Shown one piece after another: positions 11,901 through 24,299 of a stretch of 64,000 bases of DNA. The notes beneath the pieces are model-generated. The model did not search any database. It saw only the letters and a program-made list of their open reading frames with translations, and was not told where the DNA came from. The DNA lies in contig CM037830.1 of the NCBI GenBank assembly GCA_021234535.1, positions 22,437,116 to 22,501,115 of the forward strand, read 5' to 3'. The stretch is from Stichopus chloronotus (lineage: Eukaryota > Echinodermata > Holothuroidea > Aspidochirotida > Stichopodidae). A program made the translations under genes and the position numbers. Every line of letters begins with the position of its first letter. Position 1 is the first letter of the stretch.

Positions 11901-13571
11901 TTTATCCCATTGGAAAGCGACTCGAGTATTCTCTTATATGCAAGAAATGTTTCTATTCAGTTTACACGAGACATGTATACACAATTAAAAAACGGTAGTA
12001 TCAAGGTTTGCAACTTTTTAGCAAGTACTGGTAGTGTTATCCATTTCATGCTTTTACCTCGATATTCTAATATTCAAATAATTCTGAGCACTGTGGGGAT
12101 AATTCGTTCATTGCTGACACTTTTGATTACATAGATCAGTTACTGTATGCTTCCTTCATTAAGAACTAGACTTGCAAACATTGTTATGATGACTCTTTGT
12201 GGATGTCTGATCATTGCTCAGTTGCTTCTTCTGTTTGCTGGCATAGCTACAACTAAACCTGTCATATGTTTTCTGGTCTCCGGTCTTGGACATTCCTTTT
12301 GGTTGGCTACGTTTTCGTCGAACTCCGTCTTAGGTTTCTTGATGAACCAGACTTTCAGTATTCGCAGTCGAACATTGCGAGGGAAAAAACCGTCGAAAAA
12401 GTCTATATTTTTCTTTTCAATATTATGCTTCCTGTTCCCTGCTCTCATCAGTGGAACACTGCTAATTCTTTACTATGTGGATGAAGATGACCGTTACGGT
12501 ATAACGTATGGTTCCTTGTCAGGGTGTTGGATTGGAGGCCGAAATGTTAACTTGTATGCCTTTGGTATTTCCGTAGCAGGTAGTCTTATGATCAATGTAA
12601 TCCTTTTCATCTTCATAACCGTATCTATATGCATCCGAACGAGAGGGAGCAGGGACATGCGAAAGAACCAAGAGGATAGTTACATACATGAACTGGTGAT
12701 TTATTCAAAGGTATGTTTTTTCTCCACATGAACATGAAATTGACGATTTATTTTAAAGTGTACATTGACCAGGATGACGCACACGTTTGTAAAATAGAAA
12801 CTATTCGGTATACTTATATAGTACTAAGAACTTAAGAATCTTTTTTGACGTCCTTCAAGTTTATTTACCCATGTGCAGAATGTCTTTTCAAATTATCAAA
12901 AAATGAATGAAAAACATATATTTATTACCTACCTGAATATTTTGTTTACATATAGCACAGTGGAAATTGGCTGATTGGAGTCAACGACTTTCCGGATATC
13001 TTTCTTTTAAGTAATCGATATATGTGAGTTATGGGGAAATCCCACCACAGGACATCATAGTTCATTATCTATTCTTGGCAAATTCTACGCTGTGAAAACG
13101 TTTTCAAATGACTTCACAAGTTCTCTTACCAAAGATATCAATGCCTAAATTACCCATGTGTTGTCTGACACATTCAAAATGTCAGTAAATAGACCATTAT
13201 TCCAATAACACCTGATCAGATTTTAATGTACCGTTCTTTATTTTGTTCAGAAATTTATCATCTTTGGCTTAATCTGGATCACTGGATTCGTTGCTGCCGT
13301 GTTCGATCAATCCTGGATGTGGCGTTTGTTTATCATATTCACCACTTTGCAAGGAGTTTTCATTTTCTCGGCTTGCAGTGTCAAGTCGCGGATCTGGGTA
13401 ATGTGGCTAAAGCGGCTAAAGCGGCTAAGCGCTTCAGAGGTCATCCCAGGGTATGGTCTCAGGGGATTAACTACTTCCGAATGGGAAAGCAGATACGACT
13501 GTCCGAAGCAACCGCTACGACAGGGGTGTAAACACATTGGAGACGGATATTTGGCAAAATATTTCAGCTGA
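8983..13571 (+). pseudogene. Somatomedin-B/7TM receptor pseudogene (member C)
   Basis: The full exon plan is recognisable: exon 1 8983-9097 (signal peptide MVFVEKFKCCVTVILSIHIC, phase-1 end, GTAAGT donor), exon 2 10230-12710, exon 3 13251-13571. Exon 2 carries several lesions relative to the intact gene. There is a TAA at 10343-10345 replacing a Cys of the SMB motif, a TAG at 12132-12134 replacing Leu in TM1, single-base losses near 10494, 10955 and 11325, and a net 5-base loss near 11570. Between them the motifs persist: YRNIYCALCHG, VPISITFNF and the sCPD module, and the TM2 to TM5 block from 12147 is open and well conserved. Exon 3 keeps TM6 and TM7, but its tail is altered by three copies of an AAGCGGCTA-like unit near 13411-13437. 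Six independent lesions make a sequencing artefact unlikely. Splice sites look intact, so it may still be transcribed. Confidence 0.88.
13411..13437 (+). repeat. 9-bp triplicated unit in the tail of member C
   Basis: The unit GGCTAAAGC/AAGCGGCTA is repeated about three times directly after the TM7 region, where members D and E encode WRKRLGL. It is in frame and encodes Leu-Lys-Arg repeats. Beyond it the tail no longer resembles that of D or E. Confidence 0.75.
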
Positions 13572-15792
13572 GTTAAATTTGATTTGCATTACGTGGTTTT
13601 GTTTCATGGTCAAAGAGTACATTTGTTTTATGAACTTCCTCATAATATTAGCCACATCTTCTGCCTAATACAAAGTTTGACAAAGTTTGTTACTTATGGA
13701 ACTTCGCATAGTTGCCTTTGAAGATTCCTATATTGGTCACCTAATATAAATTACCAACTAACAATCCATTCGTATCAACTATATGAGTTACAACTGCCTT
13801 TTTTTGGATTATTTATTCTGTAAATGTTGGGGTCAAATTACTAATCTACAAATACTTGTGATATACATAACAGTAAACTACCATAACAAGGGTTTAAAGT
13901 CTATATACGCCAACATATGCTTGTACTTAGCATTGATGTAGCGTATGGGCTAGGATATCATTTTATTTCAACAATCTGTTAATTAAAGGTACTTTCCCAA
14001 CAGCCAGCTAGTATACCCTCCCCCCTCTCTAGCACGCATTAATCCCCGAGATTCCCAAGTCTTTGCAACTTACGGAAGTCTGTTTCTTCTAGTATGTCTT
14101 AGCGTCGGCTCCACCGAAAGACTGGTATGATTTCTACAGCATAATATATAACTCAGGACGGTACACAATAATCGTGTGCAGTCCCAAATTTTATTTATTC
14201 TGCTAGCTACCATTTCTTCATATATGCATTGGTAAATTAATTACGTCTGAAAACACGGAACCATGTCTTGCCAAAATAGAATACTTACGTATTGGCTACA
14301 ACGCAACGAGCCTTGTATTTGACCATTCGACTGATACTAACTCCCTGTGTATGGAGTTCCTCATCTTAGGATCCCTGCTTCCCGAGAGGAGTATATTAAT
14401 ACGTCGGTCAGCTTAAAGAAGGAGGAGAGGTGGTGGGGTGAAGTGCTTGATCAAAAGAGAAATGTGAATAAGGAAGGAGGCATAAAGTAGCTAACAGTAT
14501 CGAAATAAAGTACTTAGGAGGTTCGTATCTAGCATAGCCGACTGAAATTCTTCAAATGACTTCCTGAAATAGCCACGTTCCAAACATGGAAACACAAAAT
14601 AACTGCAGAAAGTAAGCTGCAAACTTAAGCTTAAATAATGATAACACCCCTTGAAGCTAGGATATGAGTTCTACTAGTAATCGCCATTTACCTTTGTTTG
14701 TTTCAGTGTTCCAGGGAAGAAAAAGTAGGGGAATAGATGACTTGCCCTAAAATCTGAAAGAGAAGTATGTATTCATCTTTCAGATATCTAAGTATGAAAG
14801 TTGTATCGACATTTTTTGTTGGCCCTCCATAAGTCAGACTACACAAGAAAGTCCGGTTAATCACTGTTACTTGAAATCAAAACAGACCAGTGGGAATGGA
14901 TATGAATATTTATGCACACAGACGTGGGACTTAAGCAATGCCGGTGTTTGTTGTAGTAGCTATGCCATATTTGAATTTTAGTGGCAAAATATGATAAAAT
15001 ATCAACTCATATTACAACGTTAATACTTGAAGTTAGGCTGAACGATCGTCCCCTGCCAATCCAAAACGTCCTTCTCCCCGCACATATACACGTGGACACA
15101 CAGTCGACGCAACCACATGCATATGCACACACATTTTTGTGGAGAAAACCCAGAAAGCCAGTAAAGAGTAGTCAAAAAACAATATTGTAAAGAAGTCTCT
15201 TTGCCTATATTGCTTTTAGGACGCCCTCTATTTTGATACAAAGTTAATTTTATACTTACCTAATAATTTTGTCCACTTTTGGAATAATAGGTCCCTAAAT
15301 TTGCTAACAAACTACACATACCCACAGTTATAACCCCAGTTGGAGTAATTAGATATGACAGGGTGTGCCATAAAACTATTGCTTTTATTGAATTTTTGGA
15401 GCCAACTCATTGACAGGTCCAACATGTGGCTGTCAGTAAAAGAATTCTATGTACTTTCAATACTAAGATGATAAATGGCTAACTAATGATCATTTGTCAA
15501 CAATATGATGCAATCCACGACGTCAGCAGTCTTGGTCAATCTGCTGGGGTAGCACTTACAACTTTCAACCAATGAAATAAGTTTTTGGTAACTTTGTTTT
15601 ACTGAATATTCAATAAAAGTTTAATGCCCGTCTTTTTCTTGGTTAATGTTTTGGGTGGGTCCTCTTTGAGCTGAAATTAGGATTGTTGAGAAGAACTTGC
15701 CCAAAGACAATCTGGGCAGATCATGGGTAACTTTCCGACATAAGAGATCTGACCAAGGCCTTAATATACTTGGCTGTAGGAACATTTGCTTG

Positions 15793-15818
15793 AATAAAAC
15801 TCAAAAAAAAAAAAAAAA
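15793..15818 (+). other. AATAAA plus A16: possible retroposed 3' end
   Basis: AATAAA at 15793-15798 is followed four bases later by 16 As (15803-15818), the layout of a reverse-transcribed poly(A) tail. I could not identify a parent gene or a target-site duplication. Confidence 0.35.
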
Positions 15819-16602
15819 GGAGTCTGTGTTTTTATCCTTTTTCGAGTGTTCGAGTCGTCAACTATTCACTTCTCTTTTGCGAACAATTTGGAGCCAGTCA
15901 GAGGAAGGAACAACGTGGCAAATATGTAGTCAATTGAGAATGCAGTCTATTTCGTCACCATTTTCGGTGGAAACTGCCATTGTTGTAGTCATGCCAAATC
16001 AATCTCATTCTCCCTTCTCCATGACTCTTTCCATGAACTTTGCATCCAATGGCATTCACCCCTCGGGCATCATTGTGCTTCTGTAATTGCAATAATAGGC
16101 TATGTATATTCTCTCCTGTTCCAAAAGCATACGATAGAATGAAAGTTTGCCATGCACGTGTAATGTTTTTGTGTGCCGTGTGTATCGTTCTGAATTTCAG
16201 AAGAGAAGATTGAGATTTGAGATTGAAGATTGAAGATGAATCTTACAAATTTCTGTTATAGCAATCTTCATAATCAGTCACGTAATTATAAGTGAAAACG
16301 TCGTTGGTTTCCTAAACTGTCTTAGGAATTAAACTTTCTATCATGTCGATTCATTTCGGTAGCTGACATCATGATACGTTCACACTGATCGTTTAAACAA
16401 CACTTATTTTATAGTTAGACTACCAAACTAATTAATACAGCAGATCTGTTAACAATGTAAGGGCGTAGCTAGACTTTATTGTTAAGGGTGCGTGCGTGCG
16501 TGTGTGTGTGTGCCCCTTGTTTTCGGGTGGGATCGATGACCGCAACAATAGATTTTAGGTCCTCTGTAGAAAATTCAATAGATTTCTCCGGTCCTCTCAA
16601 GA

Positions 16603-16627
16603 TTAACAATAGACAGTCTATTGTTAA
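16603..16627. repeat. Perfect 25-nt palindrome
   Basis: Twelve-base arms (TTAACAATAGAC / GTCTATTGTTAA) flank a single A. It could form a hairpin or cruciform or bind a dimeric factor. The related word CAATAGA also occurs at 16545 and 16577. Confidence 0.8.
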
Positions 16628-17480
16628 GGTTAGGGTTGAGGAAGAAAAAAACAAAAGAAAGGGTCCTCGGAATGAATGAAAAACAAAGCTGTGTGCGTGT
16701 GTGTGTGAGTGTGGGAGGGGGTTACACATAAATGTCTGGACCCTAATACTGTTCAAGGACTGGCGGAGAACTGGGAAGTGGCCTCGCCAAATTACAGTGA
16801 GCGGCCACTTTTATTCAATCGGAAACCATGGACAAGGTTTCTAATGCAATCTAAGTAATGTCCAACCATCAGTTGACACGTAATCTGCCAGGACGAAAAT
16901 AAGTGCCAGGTCTCAGGAGCACTTTGCAAGTTCACAGGCAAATTTTCATACCAGAATTCATTTAAAGGAGGATTTCAAAGAAGCGAAACTAGGTTGGTTA
17001 TCTCTACTGACCGGTATAGGATAAAGTAATGAATATTAATGACATTAACCACATATGGTTCACGCAGGAAGGCGTGTTCATGAAAACGAAATAGATGACT
17101 AAGATCATGCCGTGCAACAACGTAAGCTCTGAGTTTAAATAGAAGGAAAAATCGGTTTAGGGAAGTTGAAACTAACATGTTCATTTCAGCAACAATTTGA
17201 AGGATTGTCATATTATGTCCAAATAATGTGTATTGGCATGATTTTTATTATGGGGGGGGGGGTAGCTACCTTATCAGGTCTCTTGGAAACTTGTTGCTTG
17301 CATAGGTGAAATGAACTAACGTAAAACTGTAACGTTGCGACTATTTCGTTCAGTGTGCTAACATACTACGGCACTACTCGATGACACATGAGCATAGGTG
17401 TAACAACACACAATGCATTGTACAACACATTTGTGCTACTACTTTTGTACATTGTGGTGTAAAACCGGAATCAGTTGTTC

Positions 17481-17535
17481 TGTAGTGAATGTGCAGTGAA
17501 TATGCAGTGAATATGTAGTGAATATGTAGTGAGTA
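17481..17535 (+). repeat. 11-bp minisatellite, five units
   Basis: Tandem units of the type TGTAGTGAATA / TGCAGTGAATA occur about five times with few substitutions. They lie about 0.7 kb upstream of the signal exon of member D. Confidence 0.85.
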
Positions 17536-17589
17536 AGTGCTACATTTTTCATTCATCAAGCATCATTTGCTTCCAGCTAGTATACAACC

Positions 17590-18251
17590 TTCTACCTTTG
17601 AAGAGTTTATGTACTGTACATGACAAATAGTTTCCGAAGCAATGTCCGTGAAGAGGAAACAACATGAAAAAAAAAAATGGTAACTGATATAGCCATCGAT
17701 CAATGAAGTTCGGCACAATTATTTTGATGCATGTGATCAGTTTCCAGATGAATTGCATTCAATATTGCATTGTAAATTTAGCATTATGAATACAGCGCTT
17801 GTGATCTTCCACTTGGAAAGGCAAACGCATAGGTTACTTTAGAACAAATATATTTTCATCCTCTATTCCTTAATAGCGCCGTTAGCAGAAATCACCTTCC
17901 TTCTTCAGCAGTCGGCATGTGTATAAGCTAAGTCGTATATATGCAATAAACTTGATTGCCTGCATGAATGTGATATCTCGAACTATTCTCCCAGTTGATA
18001 GAAACTACAGTTAGCCTCAGTTTGATATTCCGTAAACGATTGTCCCAGTTTCTGAAGCACAGTTTAGAGTTAAGCTGTATTTCTTGTTTTTTTAATGGAA
18101 CTCTTGTTCAGAGAATTCGAACATATTTATGACTGGAAACTGGCCGAAGTATGTGATGTGGTACTCTTGATGTTATATTGCGGCAAACACCAAGTGCGTG
18201 AAAGTTCGTTTCGAGTGTGTTCTATAATAGGCAACCGACAAATTAAGCAGG
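17590..18251 (+). promoter_or_regulatory. 5' flank of member D, shared with member E
   Basis: Much of this stretch aligns by eye with 31835-32700 upstream of member E. Shared blocks include the run through AACAGTTTCC/AATAGTTTCC and AATGTCCGT, CACTTGGAAAGGC, the AGTTTCTGAAGAGCAGTTTAGAGTT-like block, and the last 100 bases before the ATG. It is the likely promoter region. I see no clear TATA box at a sensible distance. Confidence 0.5.
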
Positions 18252-18366
18252 ATGGCTCTCGCTGAATATCTAAAGTATTTTGCGGTTATCGTCTGGGGTA
18301 TCCACGTTTGCGGCCAGCTGTCAACGCCGACACCATTGGAAGTACAAATGCCTCCAGTGAGGCACG
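18252..18366 (+). other. Exon 1 of member D (signal peptide)
   Basis: It encodes 38 residues plus one base (MALAEYLKYFAVIVWGIHVC...) and ends at GTGAGT (18367). The single overhanging G joins AG of exon 2 to make Glu39. Likely cleavage is just after Cys20-Gly21. Confidence 0.88.
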
Positions 18367-21300
18367 GTGAGTACACTAGAGGGTTGTTACCAAACAGACT
18401 GTAAAACGGTAAGTGGGACCTGATGTCGAAACCCTAACAGTATGCGTAGTCCCTCTGCCGTTCTAAGTGACCACAACAAGCTAGCATACGAAACAGCAAG
18501 CAAAGATATAGATTTTATACACCAAAAATAAAAGTAATTACTCGTAGAGGAGAAATGTAAGTATTTTTAATATCACAACAGTCAGGACTATACTATCTTG
18601 TGATTGATTGTGTGTTTTTGTTCCGAGGGATAGTCATTTTGAGAGACACTCCAGTGAAGTATGTTGGGGCGTTTTGCCTGTAAACGTACTGAAGTGCATA
18701 GGAACTACAAAAGTCATTATTATGATCTTTTCCCCTAAAGTATGTTTTAATTGTCCTCCTTTGTCGTTGGTGATATAAAAGGACAACTTGAATTTTTCTC
18801 TCCTATTATTCTAAGAGTTGCATTGTTAAGAATGGAAACTGAAAAACCGCACTAATTCACAAACATTTTTCATTTTGAGGTTCAGTCTCGCCGTTTCATG
18901 GAAGAATCACAGATGGTCTTGAATAAGGAGACAATCTCATAAGTTAGCGTAACAGATTGCAGCATCACTGAACTGTGAGCTCGATGTAAAAATAGAACAG
19001 CTGCTAGGCATCCAAAAGAATCATAACGAATTGCAATTAAAGTCTAAGCTATATATGGTCCTGAAGAAGTACATAATTGTTTAGAAAGATGAAGGTAATA
19101 TATATTTAACAAAGAATGCTTCCGCTATGATGCTTGACTCGAAAGTGGAAAAGTATGTCGTAAATTCAATACTGTGTGTGCAGTTATCGTCCCACTTTTA
19201 GTGAAGTACTGTTGTTATGGTCTTGACAGTTAGAAAAACATATCGACTTTTTTTTTTCAATCGCAATGATTTGATTGACACAAGGTAACCAGTGACAATC
19301 AATTACTATCATTCAAAAGACGGGTCTACATGCAATCGGATGTCTTTTCAAGGCTATGGAAGGCAGGGACCGCAACCCCGGGTAATGAATTTATATATCC
19401 CCAAGGGAAAATGAGTGGGAGAGGACCTTATATAACATATCTCAAAAATGAATACCAAGACTAAGAATATTTACATGCCTACGTTTACACATCCCCTTGC
19501 ATTTACAGCTATATTTGGATATATTTTAGCTCTCTCCACATTGATACTTTGCTAATGGCACTTTTATTCTACGAAACCTCAGATAGGGAAAACAATTTTC
19601 AAAGCGGAGGGAAAAAATTCTCAAAGTCGTTGTCAATGAACATTTCATCGTATGTTTTATTTTCTTGGACTAAAAAAAGGAAATATGTTTTGCTAATGTA
19701 TGTCGCACTACAGTGTAATAAAAGGAGGATAGTTCTCTGAGAGGAGAAGTAGACTGTCTGAGTCCAAATTAATAAGCAGGCACATCCAAATAAACGAAGA
19801 TTTGCAATTAAAACAACCGTGACTTTTTTATTTCTCTTTATGTCTTTAAAAGGTAAAAACCATAACAGATCTATCTTACGAAAAGCGTTAGGACATTGTG
19901 ACTCTATAACATATGAAATACATTAACAACTGCCATATATTTCAATTCGTTTTGCTGTCTTATGGTGGAAATGAACATGCAAATTCATTTCCCGGTGCCT
20001 TTCTAAGAGCTGCAGCCGCTGGTTATTGTATATAGCATTGAACCACTTGTGTTTCTTAAAAAGCAGTGACTGGTTACAATCTAAAACTGAAACTGAAGTG
20101 ACTGCGCATGTGAAGAATACCCTTAAAGCGAATGATGTAATATCCTATGACCAGAGCTTTAACACTACTACAACTTCACTTAAGCATAGGCCTAAAATGA
20201 TAAAGACACTATTGCACTACCACTCATATCACAGAGTGATATCTCACTTTCGGATTAAAGATCAAGATAAGAGCATTTTTTCCAGCGGAAATTATGTAGA
20301 ACGTAAATTTCAGACCAACCAGTCTATGTTCGTATTCCGCGACGAAATGCTTCACCATACGTTTATGAAGAAGAATTTTATATGAATTTTTCAATGAAGA
20401 CTTGTGTTGAACAACTTCCAAGTTGATCATATTATAAGATCGTTGCCAAAAATATATATTTTTATGCTTCATTCCATTTTCAGAGACAATAGACATAAAT
20501 CACTGTTCAGAATACTACAGATGTCACGATGCATGTGATCCTTCTCACAAATCATGTTGTTGCTCCTGTCATCCAGCTTGTGAAATCTTTAGAGATTGTT
20601 GCTATAATACCTTGGAACAAAGTAGAAGTTGTCCCAATGCCAATAAAACTGAACATTTTATATCAGAAGTTCTTTTGGGAGTGAGGGACTACTTCAGGTG
20701 TGTTACTGACGAAATATCCAACTCAAAATACTGGATGATTTCTTCATGTCCAGAGTATTGGGGAAGATCGGATGAATGTGATGTCAAGGATACAGATCTC
20801 TTCGTGGGAAGATTAGAAGATAATTTCTCTGGTGTCCCTGTTTTATCAAATAACGGCTTGACATACAGGAATATCTACTGTGCATTATGTCACGGGGAAA
20901 ATATATCTGCACTTACACCTTGGTCGTTTGATGCTAAAGGTTGTGAAGACGACCGAATATTTCAAACTGCAACGAACTTAACTACAAAAGATCTGATCCG
21001 CTTATTGAGAAATAACTGTAGGAGTGTATCATTTCATCTATCGACAGACCATCAGTTTTATTCTTTGTCTGTTATTCCTTGCCGAGAAGTTACGGAAGAT
21101 GTTATTGACGAGTGTAAGGACGACAAAGCTAGCATTAATGTTCAGCTGAAGTGTACAACTATAGCAGCCCCCTTTAGAATGGAAGGCAATCTCTTCAAAA
21201 ATAAATATTGTGTGAAGTGTTTTTATTCTTCTTTCAAACAAGTTCAATATGGCATTTTAGAACATTGCGAAAGAACATTTCCAGAAGATGAGGTCAGACC

Positions 21301-23931
21301 ACCGTGCCAAATCAACATTAAACCTGGAGAAGACTCTTGTCCTTTTGTTCCTCAGGGTTCCCCAGGTTTCCCTGGCCCCCCTGTTTCCCCGTATCCCACA
21401 CATCCCCCGTATCCCACACATCCCCCGATTTCTCGGGGTCCTCTGGGTCCCCCCACTAAGGGTCCTCCAGGTTCTGCCGGTGAACACGGTCCTCCAGGTT
21501 CTGCCGGTGCACCGGGTGGTCAGCATGGTTCCCCGGGTCCCCTGCTAGTACCAATTTCCATTACCTTTAACTTTGGAGGTCAATCCGGGGGTGTCTCTGT
21601 CATAAAAAGTGACAAACTTGTTAAAACAAATGCAGGAACATGTGCCATAGGTCACGTGTTTGATCCAATTAGTTCTAAATGCAAACGTATGTCTTGCCCT
21701 GATGGATTCGCTCTAAGAGACTCTATTTGCGAGCAATCGACAATTCTTGAAAGAAATGACTCTGTGAAATGTGACCGCATTGTCACTAATATCAAACATA
21801 AGAGTATAACAATTGGGAAGAAAACTTGTCTGGAGTACACAAACATTATTGTAAGATGCTTACCGGTGGAGTTGATGAATCTGCTTCATGTGAATATACA
21901 CAATCATAGCGTATCTTGTAAACTTACCACGGATGGACAAGTTCGTCTCGAAACTGAAATTTTGTCTATGGATATCATTGAAAGGCTGGTTACGAAAACG
22001 GACAGGAAAGGTGTTCTTTATTTGGATGACTGTAATAACGTTGATATAGTTGAAATAACAGCATATTGTGCATCAACCTTACATGATCAATTATTCCGAT
22101 GTGATTCTGAATGGCTAAATGAAACCCAATGGAGTCGATCTAACAATACCTCAGAAGGAATAGTCTTGAAGAATTCATCTGAGTTGATTGACCTATCCCA
22201 AATAAAAATTCGACACTCGTTTCGGTTCTCATCTACAGTCGGAAGACTTTCGTCAGATAACGTGTGGATTAATACCTGTGAATTAATCAACGTATCGACA
22301 TGTCCTACGATTATCCTTGACTCGGCTCTCTTTATCCCCTGGGAAAATGACTCAAGTGTGCTCTTATTTGCAACAAACACTTCCATGCAATTTACATCAG
22401 ATATGTATACACAATTAGAGAACGGTAGTATTAAGATTTGCTACTTTTTAGCAAGTACTGGTAGTGTTACCCATTTTATGTTTTTACCTCCACATTCTAA
22501 TATTCAAACCATTCTGAGAACTGTGGGGATAATTCTTTCATTGTTGGCGCTGTTGGTTACGTTGATCAGTTACTGTATGTTCCCTTCGTTAAGAACTAGA
22601 CTTGCAAATATTGTTATAATGACTCTCTGTGGATGTCTGATCATGGCTCAGTTGCTTCTCCTGTTTGCTGGCATCGCTACAACTAATCCTGTCGTATGTT
22701 CTCTGGTCTCCGGTCTTGGACATTTCTTTTGGTTGGCTGCTTTTTCGTCGAGCTCCGTCTTAGGATTCCTGATGAACAAGACGTTCAGTCTTCGCAGTCA
22801 GACACTGCGAGGAAACCAAGCGTCAAAAAAGTCGAAGGTTTTCATTTCAGTATCATGTTTTGTGTTTCCTGCTCTCATCAGTGGAACACTGCTGATTCTT
22901 TCCTATGTGGATGTAGATGACTTTCACGGTATTGCCTATGGTTCCTTGTCAGGGTGTTGGATTGGAGGACCAATTGTAAATCTGTACGCCTTTGGTATCC
23001 CCGTTGGGGTCAGTCTTATCATCAATTTAATTTTCTTCATCCATGTCACCGTATCGATATGCATCCAAAAACGACGGAGCAAGGATATGCGTAAGAACCA
23101 TGAGGACAGTTACGTGCGAGAATTGGTGATATACGCTAAGGTATGTTCCTTCCTTTGTGTGGTACATTTTACGAAATCTTCATTGAATATAGGAAACAAA
23201 AACCAAAGTGTCTATCCTGGATGAGTATTTATGCGTGAAAGAATACCTAGCCTATTTCTGGATCAAATTGTTGCCATACCTACCACTATTGAAAGTCCAC
23301 AGTACATGTGAATACTTCTAGAATGATAAATACAATCGTTTTATAGATAAAGATTGCGCATCATATTGCCATCTCCTGAGTGAAAAGTATTTCAGAAATG
23401 TTTGCTTTTGTACTTGTAAAACTTAATCTTTTCATTTCAAAAATGTTCAAGCATACAATTTAAAGCGGAATCCGTTCCTCAATTCAGAACTAAAATGATT
23501 TCACACTCCATCATTTATCGTTTATCCATTGTTTTTACATATTAGAGAGGACATTGTAGTATTTTTCTACTGTTCTGAAACTGACGCCTGAAATTGACGT
23601 AACTAGTAAAGCAGCCTTTCTCATGATGTGATTCTAGTATTTCAATTTCATCTTTTTTTTTTAGATATTTATCATCCTTGGTTTAACTTGGATATCTGGA
23701 TTTTTTGCTGCTGTATTCGAACAATCCTGGATGTGGTACTTGTTCATCATATTCACTTCTTTCCAAGGGCTTTTTATCTTCTTGGCTTTCACTGTCAAGT
23801 CTCAGATATGGGTAATGTGGAGAAAACGTCTGGGTTTATTCACTAGTCCCCAAAGTTCATCGTCCCAAGATCTAAACTATCGAAGACAGAAAACAGGGTC
23901 ATCAGAGGGAACGATTAGGACTGCATTATAA
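18252..23931 (+). CDS. Intact somatomedin-B/collagen-like/7TM receptor (member D)
   Basis: Three exons: 18252-18366, 20484-23140 and 23665-23931. All junctions are GT-AG and phases fit (1, then 0), giving about 1012 aa. Residues 1-21 are a signal peptide. An SMB-like Cys cluster follows at 46-88 (CSCHPAC, RDCCYN), then a Cys-rich ectodomain with YWMISSCP (121-128) and YRNIYCALCHG (166-176). A Gly-X-Y, Pro-rich collagen-like stalk lies at 330-391, then a C-rich module at 425-454. Seven TM segments lie near 715-738, 744-768, 778-803, 824-847, 867-896, 920-942 and 945-966. Class-B-like marks are Cys777 before TM3, GCW (862-864) in loop 2, GLTW in TM6 and FQG in TM7. I see no HL(S/T) GPS cleavage motif. 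Many N-glycosylation sequons are present. The C-terminus RTAL fits a class I PDZ ligand. Exon 1 starts at the ATG because its 115-bp length equals that of member C. It is probably a plasma-membrane G-protein-coupled receptor; ligand unknown. Confidence 0.92.
21356..21541 (+). other. Collagen-like Gly-X-Y insert in member D
   Basis: It encodes residues 330-391: GSPGFPGPP, two PYPTHP units, then GPLGPP, GPPGSAGEHGPPGSAGAPGG and GSPGP. At DNA level it is built of short direct repeats: a CCCGTATCCCACACAT unit twice and a GGTCCTCCAGGTTCTGCCGGTG unit twice. Members C and E have only short non-collagen linkers at the same place, directly before LVPISITFNF. It is too short and interrupted to be sure that it forms a triple helix. 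Confidence 0.9.
23665..23931 (+). other. Exon 3 of member D (TM6, TM7 and tail)
   Basis: It follows a T-rich tract and TTAG acceptor (23661-23664) and opens in phase 0 with IFIILGLTWISGF. The intron splits the start of TM6 after VIYAK. The same position is used in members C (13251) and E (38163). The tail is Ser/Arg-rich and ends RTAL. Confidence 0.9.
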
Positions 23932-24299
23932 AAATGAAAGCAGTCTACTGTATCCAAACAGTACAAAACTCTTTAAATTTACCGAGTCTTTAATCAACCA
24001 GGGTTTATTCTTCTCGGTCTTGAAGATAATTCAAGTGTCGTTGGAGTTTGGTCTAGTTATCGCATCCACACACGCACCCGGTCATTTTGTAAGTAATGAA
24101 TATTCATTAGGTGTTTTCAGCTCTCGGTTCTAGCACGTTGAAACGATTTGTTACAAATTGCTCGATTCTTTTTCATATTTTTCATCGTTTTTGGGAAGAT
24201 ATTGTTAATTTTTCTTGCACCTGTCGTACTTTTTAGTAATTTTCAAGGTTTAGTAGCCTGACTGTGAGGTAAGGTGGCTGAAAATTCTCTTAGAACAAA

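Larger units (their letters stand above)
13572..17480. other. Non-coding interval with simple repeats
   Basis: No supported gene. Contents: AATAAA followed by a 16-base A run at 15793-15818 (possible retroposed 3' end); GTGC/GT repeats at 16488-16512 and 16690-16713; a perfect palindrome at 16603-16627; a G run near 17252-17262. The open frame at 15697-16086 crosses the A run as poly-Lys and has no recognisable domain. Confidence 0.5.

Noticed and set aside
15697..16086. 129-codon open frame
   Set aside because: It crosses a 16-base A run as poly-Lys and has no known motif; a by-product of a possible retroposed tail.
21257..21526. Minus-strand frame with repeated GIRGMCGIRG-like residues
   Set aside because: It is the reverse shadow of the collagen-like coding segment of member D.
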